The notes under the pieces are model-generated. The model searched no databases and was not told where the DNA came from. It worked only from the letters and a program-made list of their open reading frames with translations. This document shows positions 1 to 6,318 of a DNA stretch of 21,042 nt, piece by piece. The position numbers and the translations under genes are program-made. The stretch comes from a virus, in the IMG/VR virus record IMGVR_UViG_3300028025_006086, positions 1-21,042 of that record, one strand, 5' to 3'. Each line of letters opens with the position of its first letter. Position 1 is the stretch's first letter.

Positions 1-2
1 GT

Positions 3-224
3 ACAATCAAAACACCCAGTGTCATGGTCACTGAAAAAGCTCACATTGAAGATTTTTTAAGAAACTGCGATCGTAAAATGTTTCAAGAAATTAGAGATCA
101 TATTATAGAGCTGCGCAAGGATAGCGATTTTAAACCACTATCTATCAAATGCAGCAGTTGCGAACATGACTATCAGCAATCATTTACACTGAATCAATCT
201 AATTTTTTCGGCAACGCCTCTTAA
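3..224 (+). CDS. gp26: Baseplate hub protein, gp26-like, C-terminal part (5' end outside window)
   Basis: This is the last 73 codons of a gene that enters from the left edge. The frame is open from position 3, so the ATG at 24 is probably internal and not the start. The C-terminus carries a Cys-x-x-Cys pair followed about 20 residues later by a Ser-Asn-Phe-Phe-Gly sequence just before the stop. That ending is typical, from memory, of the T4 gp26-type baseplate protein family (Pfam T4_baseplate) in T4-like marine phages. T4 gp26 takes part in assembly of the central baseplate hub. The two Phe codons form a T TTT TTC slippery heptamer at 203-209, and the -1 frame is open into the following gp51-like frame, so this gene may make a second, longer product. 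The family call is based on the C-terminal motif only; the catalogue name is less certain than membership of the baseplate/tail-assembly group. Confidence 0.66.
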   Translation, partial: TIKTPSVMVTEKAHIEDFLRNCDRKMFQEIRDHIIELRKDSDFKPLSIKCSSCEHDYQQSFTLNQSNFFGNAS

Positions 225-249
225 CTTCTGGTCCTGAAGAAATTGAGGC
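203..249 (+). promoter_or_regulatory. Candidate programmed -1 frameshift site (slippery heptamer plus stem-loop)
   Basis: Seen directly: T TTT TTC at 203-209, in the correct register for the gp26-like frame (codons AAT TTT TTC). It is followed by a 6-base spacer (210-215). Then comes a stem-loop with outer arms GCCTC 216-220 and GAGGC 245-249, and inner arms CTTC 225-228 and GAAG 236-239. The gp26-like frame stops at 222-224. The -1 frame has no stop from 203 to 436 and runs into the gp51-like protein. Known: X XXY YYZ heptamers followed 5-9 bases later by a stem-loop drive -1 frameshifting, and tail-assembly chaperone genes of lambda and P2 use it. Inference: a gp26-gp51 fusion is made as a minor product. 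Confidence 0.55.
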
Positions 250-439
250 TATGGTCACTACCATGGACAAAGAAGCTGCGGATATACGGCGCGAAGCAGT
301 TAGAATGAGCTGGTATATGCGTGGCGGGATGACGTATGATCAAATTTTAAACTTGAGCTGGGATGAGCGAGTACAGATCAATGAATTGATCAAAGACAAT
401 CTTGAAACCACCAAGAAAACAAATTTACCTTTCTTCTAA
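209..439 (+). CDS. gp51: gp51-like baseplate hub assembly protein, probably a -1 frameshift extension of gp26
   Basis: The conserved core is a short helical protein with a Met-Ser-Trp-Tyr-Met-Arg-Gly-Gly motif, ending in Leu-Pro-Phe-Phe. I recognise this from small gp51-type (baseplate hub assembly catalyst) proteins of T4-like marine phages. If it is translated independently, the start would be ATG 251, giving 62 residues. However, that ATG has only GAGG two bases upstream, which is too close, and a weak AAGAA at 237-241. The frame is open back to 203, and the upstream codons read like protein (Gly-Pro-Glu-Glu-Ile-Glu before Met 251). I therefore give the interval for the frameshift extension, about 76 residues added to gp26. 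The stop TAA overlaps the ATG of the next gene by one base. The family is likely; the mode of expression is inferred. Confidence 0.6.
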   Translation, partial: RQRLLTSGPEEIEAMVTTMDKEAADIRREAVRMSWYMRGGMTYDQILNLSWDERVQINELIKDNLETTKKTNLPFF

Positions 440-942
440 TGGATTTTGAACAAGCCAAACTGGACATTGAGCAGTGGATCCGGGACTTTGTTGAAAAGCC
501 CAGTCCTGCACTCAACAACTGGGCACCGTGTCCGTATGCTCGTCAGGCTAGACTAGCCAATACCATTGTGATTGTACCCGGAAACGATCCTTACTTTGAT
601 TTGGTAAATCACTGGCGCTGGGGTATGCAGGGGCGAGAAGTTGTGGTGTTGGTGTATGATCCTGCTGTTGTCAGTGCTGACCGTTTAGAAAACTGTGCGC
701 TGATGGTACAGGTTAACTACTTTGACAACAAGAATATGTTGGCCTTAACTGATCATCCTGACTCACCAGAAATCATCAACGGTGTTGCAATGAATCAAGG
801 TGAGTATGCCCTGGTATTCATACAAGACAAAACTAAACTCAATGCAGCAGCGCAGCAGTTAGCTGGCAAAGGCTACTACCAAGACTGGCCCGAAGACTAT
901 CTCCAGGGCCTGTTTGCACATCGTCAGGACCCTAGACAGTGA
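439..942 (+). CDS. Conserved phage protein of unknown function
   Basis: A 167-residue soluble protein with no signal peptide or membrane segment. It resembles hypothetical proteins of similar size in marine T4-like phages that share an N-terminal stretch with a Pro-Cys-Pro-Tyr-Ala-Arg-Gln-Ala-Arg motif near residue 31; this is from memory and unchecked. The rest looks like an alternating alpha/beta fold, with strands such as Thr-Ile-Val-Ile-Val-Pro and Val-Val-Val-Leu-Val-Tyr-Asp. I see no catalytic signature I can name. The start ATG overlaps the TAA of the gp51-like frame (TAATG), and no Shine-Dalgarno sequence is visible, so translation probably restarts after termination upstream. The stop overlaps the GTG of the next gene. 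The tight packing suggests co-expression with the baseplate hub assembly genes, but the function is unknown. Confidence 0.8.
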   Translation: MDFEQAKLDIEQWIRDFVEKPSPALNNWAPCPYARQARLANTIVIVPGNDPYFDLVNHWRWGMQGREVVVLVYDPAVVSADRLENCALMVQVNYFDNKNMLALTDHPDSPEIINGVAMNQGEYALVFIQDKTKLNAAAQQLAGKGYYQDWPEDYLQGLFAHRQDPRQ

Positions 943-1379
943 CTTATCAATTTGCCAGGATTAATCTTGATGAAACCAATTACGTTGAGTCAGTGGAATG
1001 GCGATATCTTGAGCCCACCACTGAAGTATGTCAACAACTTGATGACATCTACAGAACCTACTGCATCTACAAGCATTTTGGATCTGTGATGCCAATGTTT
1101 CACAGTCGTTATCTTGACCCCATGGCTGACATCATCGGATACTACGACAATGCCAAACTAGTGGCCTGGAGTTTGATACGTAGATTTGATGATCGCAATG
1201 CCTTGTGCGATCAGTTTGCCTGGACATATCATCGTCCTCGATCAAGGTTAGGCATTGAAACAATGAAAACTGAATGTGCTATCTACCGGGCACGAGGTTT
1301 TGATTATTTGTATCTTGAGCAGGCACACTTGTACAAGAGTCAAATAGATGGATTTGAAATTTTAGGACCAATGACATAA
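939..1379 (+). CDS. Putative acyltransferase-fold protein, resembling the C-terminal half of Ate1/Bpt aminoacyl-tRNA-protein transferases
   Basis: A 146-residue protein starting with GTG 939, which overlaps the previous TGA (GTGA). AGGA at 926-929 lies nine bases upstream. From about residue 65 the order of elements resembles a GNAT fold as found in Bpt/Ate1. There are two strands (around Tyr-Tyr-Asp and Leu-Val-Ala-Trp-Ser-Leu), then Pro-Arg-Ser-Arg-Leu-Gly-Ile-Glu, which could be the cofactor-binding turn before a helix. A Tyr-Leu-Tyr-Leu strand follows, then a Tyr-Lys-Ser-x-Ile-x-Gly-Phe-Glu-Ile-Leu ending. Bpt proteins carry a comparable Tyr-Leu-Gly-Tyr-Trp strand and a Tyr-Lys plus Glu-x-Leu ending. 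The N-terminal Cys-rich domain of those enzymes is absent. The match is by eye to a fold, not a proven homology. A generic GNAT acetyltransferase, or an inactive relative, is equally possible. Confidence 0.5.
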   Translation: MTYQFARINLDETNYVESVEWRYLEPTTEVCQQLDDIYRTYCIYKHFGSVMPMFHSRYLDPMADIIGYYDNAKLVAWSLIRRFDDRNALCDQFAWTYHRPRSRLGIETMKTECAIYRARGFDYLYLEQAHLYKSQIDGFEILGPMT

Positions 1380-1711
1380 TGGACTTGTACACTATCTGGG
1401 CCGACAAACAAGGTGACATCACTGACCTTGAGTGGGTCACCAACATGCGCAGCTTCTTTGATCATCTTGTGGAAGAAAACAAGATGGAAAGTTATAGAAT
1501 CACACGTTGCAAGATGGGATTCAGATCAATTCCTGATATGCCTGAATGGATGATCATCATGGAATTCAAGGGCATGGCACAGATGGACGATGCGTTTCGC
1601 CGAGTGGCACCGCTGGAAGGTGAGCTTGAAGACAAACATCGTAGCTTCAATCAGTTTGTGTCAGGCAACATACAGCATGCCTTGTTCAGGGATTGGCCCG
1701 ATGACATCTAA
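1379..1711 (+). CDS. DUF6614-like small protein
   Basis: A 110-residue protein whose whole length reads like the small family I recall as DUF6614, best known from alphaproteobacteria. It has an N-terminal Leu-Tyr-x-Ile-Trp-x-Asp strand, a helix, and an Arg-Ile-Thr-Arg-x-Lys-Met-Gly-Phe strand. A central Glu-Trp-Met-Ile-Ile-Met-Glu-Phe strand and a Met-Asp-Asp-Ala-Phe helix follow, and the C-terminus ends Leu-Phe-Arg-Asp-Trp-Pro-Asp-Asp. The pattern suggests a ferredoxin-like/dimeric alpha-beta barrel fold. The biochemical role of the family is unknown to me. The ATG overlaps the previous TAA by one base, and the C-terminal coding sequence overlaps the next gene by 11 bases. The family number is from memory and should be treated as a lead. 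Confidence 0.62.
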   Translation: MDLYTIWADKQGDITDLEWVTNMRSFFDHLVEENKMESYRITRCKMGFRSIPDMPEWMIIMEFKGMAQMDDAFRRVAPLEGELEDKHRSFNQFVSGNIQHALFRDWPDDI

Positions 1712-2693
1712 AGTAGTATGTGTGACCAGCATTGGTCAGGTTGGAGCAACTTTTTTAGATTGGAGTTTGCATTGGCTTGCTGGACACACTGATATCTATA
1801 ACACCAGTCAACAGAGTTGGTTGGCATTGACTGCAATGCCCTTGACGCAAAACAATGCACACAGTCACGCCAAGAATCATCCTGCAGGACACGGGGAATT
1901 TCTGCAGACTGTTGAGAATCTACAACAAATTCCCACTGCAACTTTTCACTCTTGTTACGCAAGCCCGCTGGATTCGTATCAAACCGCACAGAATTTGTCT
2001 ATCACTGATCAGCAATTACAAGATGCAAAAATCTTAGAATGGTTAATGACCACAGTGGATCTTGACTACGCTCATATTTTTAAATCAGCACCTCAATTCC
2101 CACTCATCTACATACACACTGATTCACGGCACTCGTATTATCAATTGCTATCTATGTCACGAGCAAAAACAGATGGATACGTGGGATTTCATCAATGGTA
2201 TTTTCAGAGCAAAATGAAATCTGCACAGCACATATGGGATCAAAGAGAAATGCTGGCGCTGGATCTTCGACCCAGTTACCACTTAGAAAACGACTATATA
2301 GATTTTTCTGTTCCGCATTTGAGAGTTGATGCCGAAGAACTTTGGTACGATCCCACAGCAGTGGTAAAGCAATGCTTTGAATATCTTGACTGTGAAATTG
2401 ACAATACACGATGGGAGCATTGGAGAACTGTGGCCACTAATTGGCAGCAAATACAATTACCTCTATTAAAATTCTGCAGGGATATCAAACACATAGTCAC
2501 AGCCACAGTCAAGGGTTGGGATTTTCCACTGCCAAAACTATCATTGCTGCAAGAAGCCATGATTCAACATCACTTGATTTACGATCACAATTTAAACATT
2601 CGTAATTGGCAATTAGAAACTTTTCCAGATAATACAAACAAACTTCACAAACTGTTAGAGTCTAATCAACACGCTACAAGAACTACTTCGTAG
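1701..2693 (+). CDS. Sulfotransferase-like protein
   Basis: A 330-residue protein. The N-terminal strand-turn-helix Val-Cys-Val-Thr-Ser-Ile-Gly-Gln-Val-Gly-Ala-Thr-Phe-Leu resembles the 5'-phosphosulfate-binding loop of PAPS sulfotransferases (usually Arg-Ser-Gly-Thr-Thr-x-Leu), with the usual Arg lacking. Near the middle there is Ile-Tyr-Ile-His-Thr-Asp-Ser-Arg, plausible as the 3'-phosphate-binding strand. Near residue 220 a Val-Asp-Ala-Glu-Glu-Leu-Trp-Tyr-Asp-Pro-Thr-Ala-Val segment resembles the family's Tyr-Glu-Asp-Leu-x-x-Asp-Pro element. I chose ATG 1701 and not the in-frame ATG 1590, because 1590 would overlap the DUF6614-like gene by about 120 bases; AGGGA lies about nine bases before 1701. 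The protein could be catalytically altered. A +1 frame with protein-like sequence runs past its stop (see findings). Confidence 0.5.
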   Translation: MTSKVVCVTSIGQVGATFLDWSLHWLAGHTDIYNTSQQSWLALTAMPLTQNNAHSHAKNHPAGHGEFLQTVENLQQIPTATFHSCYASPLDSYQTAQNLSITDQQLQDAKILEWLMTTVDLDYAHIFKSAPQFPLIYIHTDSRHSYYQLLSMSRAKTDGYVGFHQWYFQSKMKSAQHIWDQREMLALDLRPSYHLENDYIDFSVPHLRVDAEELWYDPTAVVKQCFEYLDCEIDNTRWEHWRTVATNWQQIQLPLLKFCRDIKHIVTATVKGWDFPLPKLSLLQEAMIQHHLIYDHNLNIRNWQLETFPDNTNKLHKLLESNQHATRTTS

Positions 2694-2739
2694 TTCAGTT
2701 GATTTCGCTTACGCTCATCAACGATTGTCTTTAAGAGAT

Positions 2740-2818
2740 ATCATCCAGATAAAGCAGTCACTCTTTGCCCAGGGCGGGCAAAGAAAAAATGCGACATCAT
2801 CCGAGTATCACAGTCACT
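2740..2818 (+). repeat. Imperfect direct repeat (2740-2762 and 2796-2818) flanking a 9-bp hairpin
   Basis: Each 23-base unit has ATCATCC, then eight variable bases, then CAGTCACT. The two copies are offset by 56 bases and keep the same internal spacing (2740-2746 with 2755-2762; 2796-2802 with 2811-2818). The perfect 9-bp stem at 2762-2784 lies between them. The conserved ends with a variable middle could be a protein-binding or RNA element. I know no named element with this layout. Confidence 0.6.
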
Positions 2819-2920
2819 AGCATTAGGGTGTTTAGCAGAGGCGGTTGTCCGGTACCTCCATCCCCGTCTTTATTACAACGGCGGTTTATCAACAAGATGC
2901 TAGTCCTTGCCAACAAACGT

Positions 2921-2945
2921 GCTTGATCGCTCAAGCGTCTTTTTT
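2921..2945 (+). terminator. Rho-independent terminator, plus strand
   Basis: Perfect 6-bp stem GCTTGA/TCAAGC (2921-2926 and 2931-2936) with a TCGC tetraloop. It is followed by GTC and a run of six T (2940-2945), with further T-rich sequence to 2960. It would end transcripts of the left plus-strand operon about 230 bases after the sulfotransferase-like stop. On the minus strand the stem has no T run after it. Confidence 0.7.
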
Positions 2946-3094
2946 GCCTTTTGTCCTTTTCAAACAACTAAATCGCGGCGTTTGCGATCTTCATCCCTAG
3001 GGGTAGTAGTTGAGTGCTCACTAGCGCGGTGAGTCTTCCGTCCCTGTGATCTGAGATCCAGGTCTAGGGCACACGATGTTGGCCTGTGCTAGCC

Positions 3095-3529
3095 TTAGTT
3101 GCTTAATTTGCCTTTGATATGCGAGCCATGAACGCGAACTTGAATGTGACCATTGTAGTAGTCGTCTGATTCCAGCACACGTCTTGAGAATTGTTCACGA
3201 GCCTCTATATAACTGCATTCCGATTTGGTTTTGCAATAATACAGTATTTCGCGGGAGAAGTTTTCAATACCTAGTTGTTCAATGTCTTTGGAGAGTTCGG
3301 GTGATGAGCCATAGTATGTTTGCCAGTCTGAATCTATTGTATCTCTGATTTTCTTGCGCTTTTTGTTACCGTTTTTAAGTTTGACCACTCTATAAGTTGT
3401 TCGTTTAAATCTTGCCAGTTTTTTACCAATATACTTTCTGCCGGTTGTGTTGTTTGTGATCAAGTACACAAATCCCGCACAATCTTCAGGAAGCGTTTCT
3501 ACCACTAGGGATTCAAAGAGCCATGACAT
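3095..3529 (-). CDS. GIY-YIG homing endonuclease, SegE-like
   Basis: A 144-residue protein with a single GIY-YIG nuclease domain. The first motif is degenerate (Gly-Phe-Val-Tyr-Leu-Ile-Thr-Asn near residue 19, where the family has Gly-x-Tyr). It is followed by Gly-Arg-Lys-Tyr-Ile-Gly-Lys-Lys, the YIG element. A basic insertion rich in Lys/Arg comes next (about residues 40-62), then Trp-Gln-Thr-Tyr-Tyr-Gly-Ser-Ser. The catalytic-type Glu lies in Glu-Ala-Arg-Glu-Gln-Phe near residue 110. Length and pattern fit the free-standing SegE-like GIY-YIG group of T4-type phages, which cut DNA and spread themselves between related genomes. It is last in the minus-strand operon, 18 bases after the radical SAM gene, and borders the structured intergenic region. 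Endonuclease function is a family inference; it could also be domesticated. Confidence 0.78.
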   Translation of the reverse strand: MSWLFESLVVETLPEDCAGFVYLITNNTTGRKYIGKKLARFKRTTYRVVKLKNGNKKRKKIRDTIDSDWQTYYGSSPELSKDIEQLGIENFSREILYYCKTKSECSYIEAREQFSRRVLESDDYYNGHIQVRVHGSHIKGKLSN

Positions 3530-3547
3530 ACAGCATAATTTATCCCT

Positions 3548-4558
3548 TTACCACTGAGTTGCATATTCTTCTGTGACCACACTAGCAGCACATTTGGTTT
3601 GACATTCAATCCAACCATATGTTTTAAACTCGTCCTGCCAGAAATTGTCAGCAAGAACCTGCTGTAAATCCTGTGTGCGCAGGTTGTATTTGCGCCCTAA
3701 TTTTTCCCAGGGCTGGTTGTGTTCATAGCGATTGGCCACCCAACAGCAGGGGTAAAAGTTACCCTGTGCGCTGATATAGAGACCTTTATTGCCAATCGAA
3801 CACAAAGGTCTCACATTGTTTTGTACTTGACTGTCTGTGTAAAGTTGGCGATTTACAGGCCAAATTGTAGTGTTGCGACCTGTAAAATCAGTGACTTCAC
3901 GTTCAAACCGCAAGGTATTACTGATTAGTTCATCCCTGGGCTGCAGCTGATCTACAGGGCCGTAGCTAGGGTAACTTTTATAGAACTTAGTGCTGCGTGT
4001 CAACTGAAAACGATCCATGCCCAGGTCTTGAGCTTGAGATTTCATCTGTTCTAAATGTTGCTCGTTGAATGAGAATGCAATTGCAGCCCAGACAATTTGA
4101 CAATGACTTGCTGCTCGCAGGGCCCGAACACCAGTTATGATGCTGTGGTAATTGCTGTTGACACGATACTGATTGTTAGATGCATCATCGTAGCCATCAA
4201 TGCTGAAGTGTACGCTGTCTTGAGCAGATAACAACCCACCCAGGGCATGCCACCAGTCAGGGTCTTTGTAACTGCCGTTGGTGACAATCACAATTTCAAT
4301 ACCGGGCTTGGTATTTTTAAAATATCTAATAACTTCCAAAAACTCATGTGCGTAGATGGGGTCGCCATCATCGCCGCAGAATGTAAGTTTCTCTACATGT
4401 TGATGTATGAACGACTCGGGGAAGTTCTGCCAGAAGAATTCTAGATCTAGTTCGGTGTTTTTTAATCCTTCAGGTACTTCTTGACGAGCACAACGAGGGC
4501 ACCGCAAAGTACACTTGCTTGATATTTCAATGTGCCAGTGCCAAAGTGCTAGACTCAT
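3548..4558 (-). CDS. Radical SAM protein with SPASM-like C-terminal cysteines
   Basis: A 336-residue protein. Residues 16-23 carry the radical SAM Cys-x3-Cys-x2-Cys motif (C16, C20, C23) that binds the 4Fe-4S cluster and S-adenosylmethionine. A Cys-Gly-Asp-Asp-Gly-Asp-Pro stretch stands where the family has Gly-Gly-Glu-Pro, and strands Val-Ile-Val-Thr-Asn-Gly and Phe-Ser-Ile-Asp-Gly follow in the usual order. The C-terminal third has Pro-Leu-Cys, Tyr-Pro-Cys-Cys-Trp and a final Cys-x3-Cys. This looks like a SPASM/twitch-type domain for an auxiliary cluster. Such enzymes often modify peptides, but the substrate here is unknown and no obvious precursor peptide lies alongside. The start overlaps the gp46 stop (ATGA), so the two are translationally coupled. 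Radical SAM genes occur in several marine T4-like phages. Confidence 0.85.
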   Translation of the reverse strand: MSLALWHWHIEISSKCTLRCPRCARQEVPEGLKNTELDLEFFWQNFPESFIHQHVEKLTFCGDDGDPIYAHEFLEVIRYFKNTKPGIEIVIVTNGSYKDPDWWHALGGLLSAQDSVHFSIDGYDDASNNQYRVNSNYHSIITGVRALRAASHCQIVWAAIAFSFNEQHLEQMKSQAQDLGMDRFQLTRSTKFYKSYPSYGPVDQLQPRDELISNTLRFEREVTDFTGRNTTIWPVNRQLYTDSQVQNNVRPLCSIGNKGLYISAQGNFYPCCWVANRYEHNQPWEKLGRKYNLRTQDLQQVLADNFWQDEFKTYGWIECQTKCAASVVTEEYATQW

Positions 4559-6318
4559 ACTGTTTCAATATCCGTGTTATAACTTGTGAAGCCATTCTCT
4601 TTGACCACACGCAAGATGTTTTCAACTCGCCCAGCAAGTTCATCACGATGTGACACCAACCAAATACTCTTGCTGCGTTCACGACTCATCTTCTTCAACA
4701 GTGCAAGACTGTTTTCTACGCCTTGTGTATCCATGCCTGAATCAATCATCTCATCAATGAACAACAGGTTAATGGGACGGTATAAACTTTCCCAGACATC
4801 ACGGAACGCCCAGCTCATACTGAGTATGAGACGATTGCGTTCGCCACGACTTAAATTATCAAAGTCAAGTTCACGTCCCAGTTCTTCAATTTGCACAGTG
4901 AGATCGTTTTGGAACACCACTGTATGCGGTAAACCAATCCTATCAAGATAGTGTGTGAGTCTGGCATTGAGATAACTGAGATTCTGTTCGATGATCTTCT
5001 TGCGTATGAACGAATCCTTCTGTGTCAGCAGTTTCAACAAAAATTCTTGATGATCCTGTAAACGTGTGAGTTCGTTTAGTGTGTCGTACTCAACGGCCTG
5101 CACAGCCTGCGCAGTCATGTCAGCGATTTGATCAACATAAGGATCAACTTCGTTTTGCTTGGACATGAGTTGACTTAATACATGTGCCATACTTGAACGA
5201 TGCTCATAGGCATCAGACTCTTGATCGTAAAACACCTGTGGTTGAGTACCCAATGCACCAAGTTCACGTAATGCATCAGTATGTTCCATCCACTGACCGT
5301 TTGTAGACAGGGCCTGCATTGCGGCTTCGGACAAGGATTTTCTTTTGGCTTCTAATACCTGCTCGTGTTTGCTGTCATGGAACGCTTGTCCGCAACTATG
5401 ACAAGTGTGCTTTTCAAGACTGGCAATCTCCGACTTTAACTTTTCAATATCTTTCTTTTCTCTAGCGTCATCTAATTCACAGCGTTTGATCCAGGATGTA
5501 AGATCAGCAATGGCTTTTTTCTTGACGTTGTATTCGGACAATGCTTGATGTGATTGCAACTCAGTTTCAATATCAACCTTGCTGAGTTCGTCATAGGCTG
5601 CTTGAAATGCAGCAACATCTTCGTCGCGTTTCTTTTGCCAGAGAGTTTGCCTACGCCGTGCTGCATCAATCTGTTCTTCAATACGCTTGTTGGCTTCTTG
5701 CACAGCACGTATTCTAAATTCTTCTTGCTGAATGGCTTCTTTGGTTTGTTTGTTGAGTTCTTTGATACGATCAGCACGTTCACTCAACAACGTAATACCC
5801 AGCAACTGTTCAATGATCACACGTTGATCATTGGCTTTGAGACTTAGAAACGGTTCAGTGTAAGTGTTTAATGCCACAACATGTCGGAACATGTCGTGAC
5901 TCAATCCAAAGAGCCTTTCTATGGCATCTTGAGTTTCTCGTGAATCACCTTGCGCTTCGTCATCAACAGTGGTTTGTTCGTTGTCAACATAAAACTTTAA
6001 GATGTTGGGTTTACGCCCACGTTCAACACGATAGTTTTTCCCGTCAATGTTAAACTCCAAACTCACCAGCATATTCTTGCCATTGGTTTTGTTGATGAGA
6101 TTGTCTTTGCGAATGTTAGTCAATGCCTGTCCATACAAGGCAAAACTTAGGGCATTGATAATTGTAGTTTTACCAGTGCCATTCCTAGAACCATCTCCGC
6201 CTAGGTCAAGATTTTCTCCCAGCACCAGTGTAAGATCACGACGATTAAAATCAACTGCTTGTGTGGCATTGCCCACACTCATGAAATTTTTAACTGTGAG
6301 ATTGTTTAGTTGTATCAT
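4555..6318 (-). CDS. gp46: Recombination endonuclease subunit gp46 (Rad50/SbcC-like ATPase)
   Basis: A 587-residue SMC-type ATPase. With gp47 it forms the T4 Mre11-Rad50-like complex that resects DNA ends for recombination-dependent replication and host DNA breakdown. Residues 1-52 hold an extended Walker A region ending Asn-Gly-Thr-Gly-Lys-Thr-Thr (N46-T52), with a Gly-rich insertion that I recall as usual in marine phage gp46. Long coiled-coil arms (about 170-440) surround a zinc-hook Cys-His-Ser-Cys. The C-terminal head shows the ABC signature Leu-Ser-Arg-Gly-Glu-Arg, Walker B Leu-Leu-Phe-Ile-Asp-Glu and the Leu-Val-Ser-His switch. All motifs are intact. The start overlaps the stop of the SGNH-like gene (ATGA). 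Confidence 0.95.
   Translation of the reverse strand: MIQLNNLTVKNFMSVGNATQAVDFNRRDLTLVLGENLDLGGDGSRNGTGKTTIINALSFALYGQALTNIRKDNLINKTNGKNMLVSLEFNIDGKNYRVERGRKPNILKFYVDNEQTTVDDEAQGDSRETQDAIERLFGLSHDMFRHVVALNTYTEPFLSLKANDQRVIIEQLLGITLLSERADRIKELNKQTKEAIQQEEFRIRAVQEANKRIEEQIDAARRRQTLWQKKRDEDVAAFQAAYDELSKVDIETELQSHQALSEYNVKKKAIADLTSWIKRCELDDAREKKDIEKLKSEIASLEKHTCHSCGQAFHDSKHEQVLEAKRKSLSEAAMQALSTNGQWMEHTDALRELGALGTQPQVFYDQESDAYEHRSSMAHVLSQLMSKQNEVDPYVDQIADMTAQAVQAVEYDTLNELTRLQDHQEFLLKLLTQKDSFIRKKIIEQNLSYLNARLTHYLDRIGLPHTVVFQNDLTVQIEELGRELDFDNLSRGERNRLILSMSWAFRDVWESLYRPINLLFIDEMIDSGMDTQGVENSLALLKKMSRERSKSIWLVSHRDELAGRVENILRVVKENGFTSYNTDIETV

Larger units (their letters stand above)
2694..3094. other. 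About 400-base intergenic region, dense in inverted repeats, between convergent operons
   Basis: No ATG-initiated gene or tRNA is visible on either strand. Inverted repeats seen: GAACTAC/GTAGTTC (2680-2696); GTTGAT/ATCAAC (2698-2722); a 9-bp stem TCTTTGCCC/GGGCAAAGA (2762-2784); and ACTAGCAT 2816-2823 with ATGCTAGT 2897-2904. The last pair encloses two smaller hairpins (2838-2858 and 2862-2884). Further ones are a terminator at 2921-2945, ATCGC/GCGAT (2972-2988), CTCAC/GTGAG (3017-3033) and an imperfect stem right after the endonuclease stop (about 3062-3096). Stems outnumber what ordinary spacer usually shows in this compact genome. A plus-strand 3'UTR or small RNA ending at 2945 is the best guess; this is not a match to a named RNA family. 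Confidence 0.5.

Noticed and set aside
1590-1700. Longer start (ATG 1590) for the sulfotransferase-like gene
   Set aside because: It would overlap the DUF6614-like gene by about 120 bases; ATG 1701 gives a phosphosulfate-loop-like N-terminus and has AGGGA upstream.
2762-2784. Hairpin TCTTTGCCC/GGGCAAAGA as an intrinsic terminator
   Set aside because: It is followed by A on the plus strand, and on the minus strand no T run follows the stem, so it lacks the terminator tail in both directions.
2694-3094. tRNA, tmRNA or group I intron in the intergenic region
   Set aside because: No T-loop consensus, cloverleaf or acceptor stem on either strand, and no recognisable group I core elements, despite the neighbouring endonuclease gene.
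4586-4951. Plus-strand 121-residue open frame inside gp46
   Set aside because: It lies antisense to the conserved gp46 ATPase head, has biased low-information composition and shows no family pattern.
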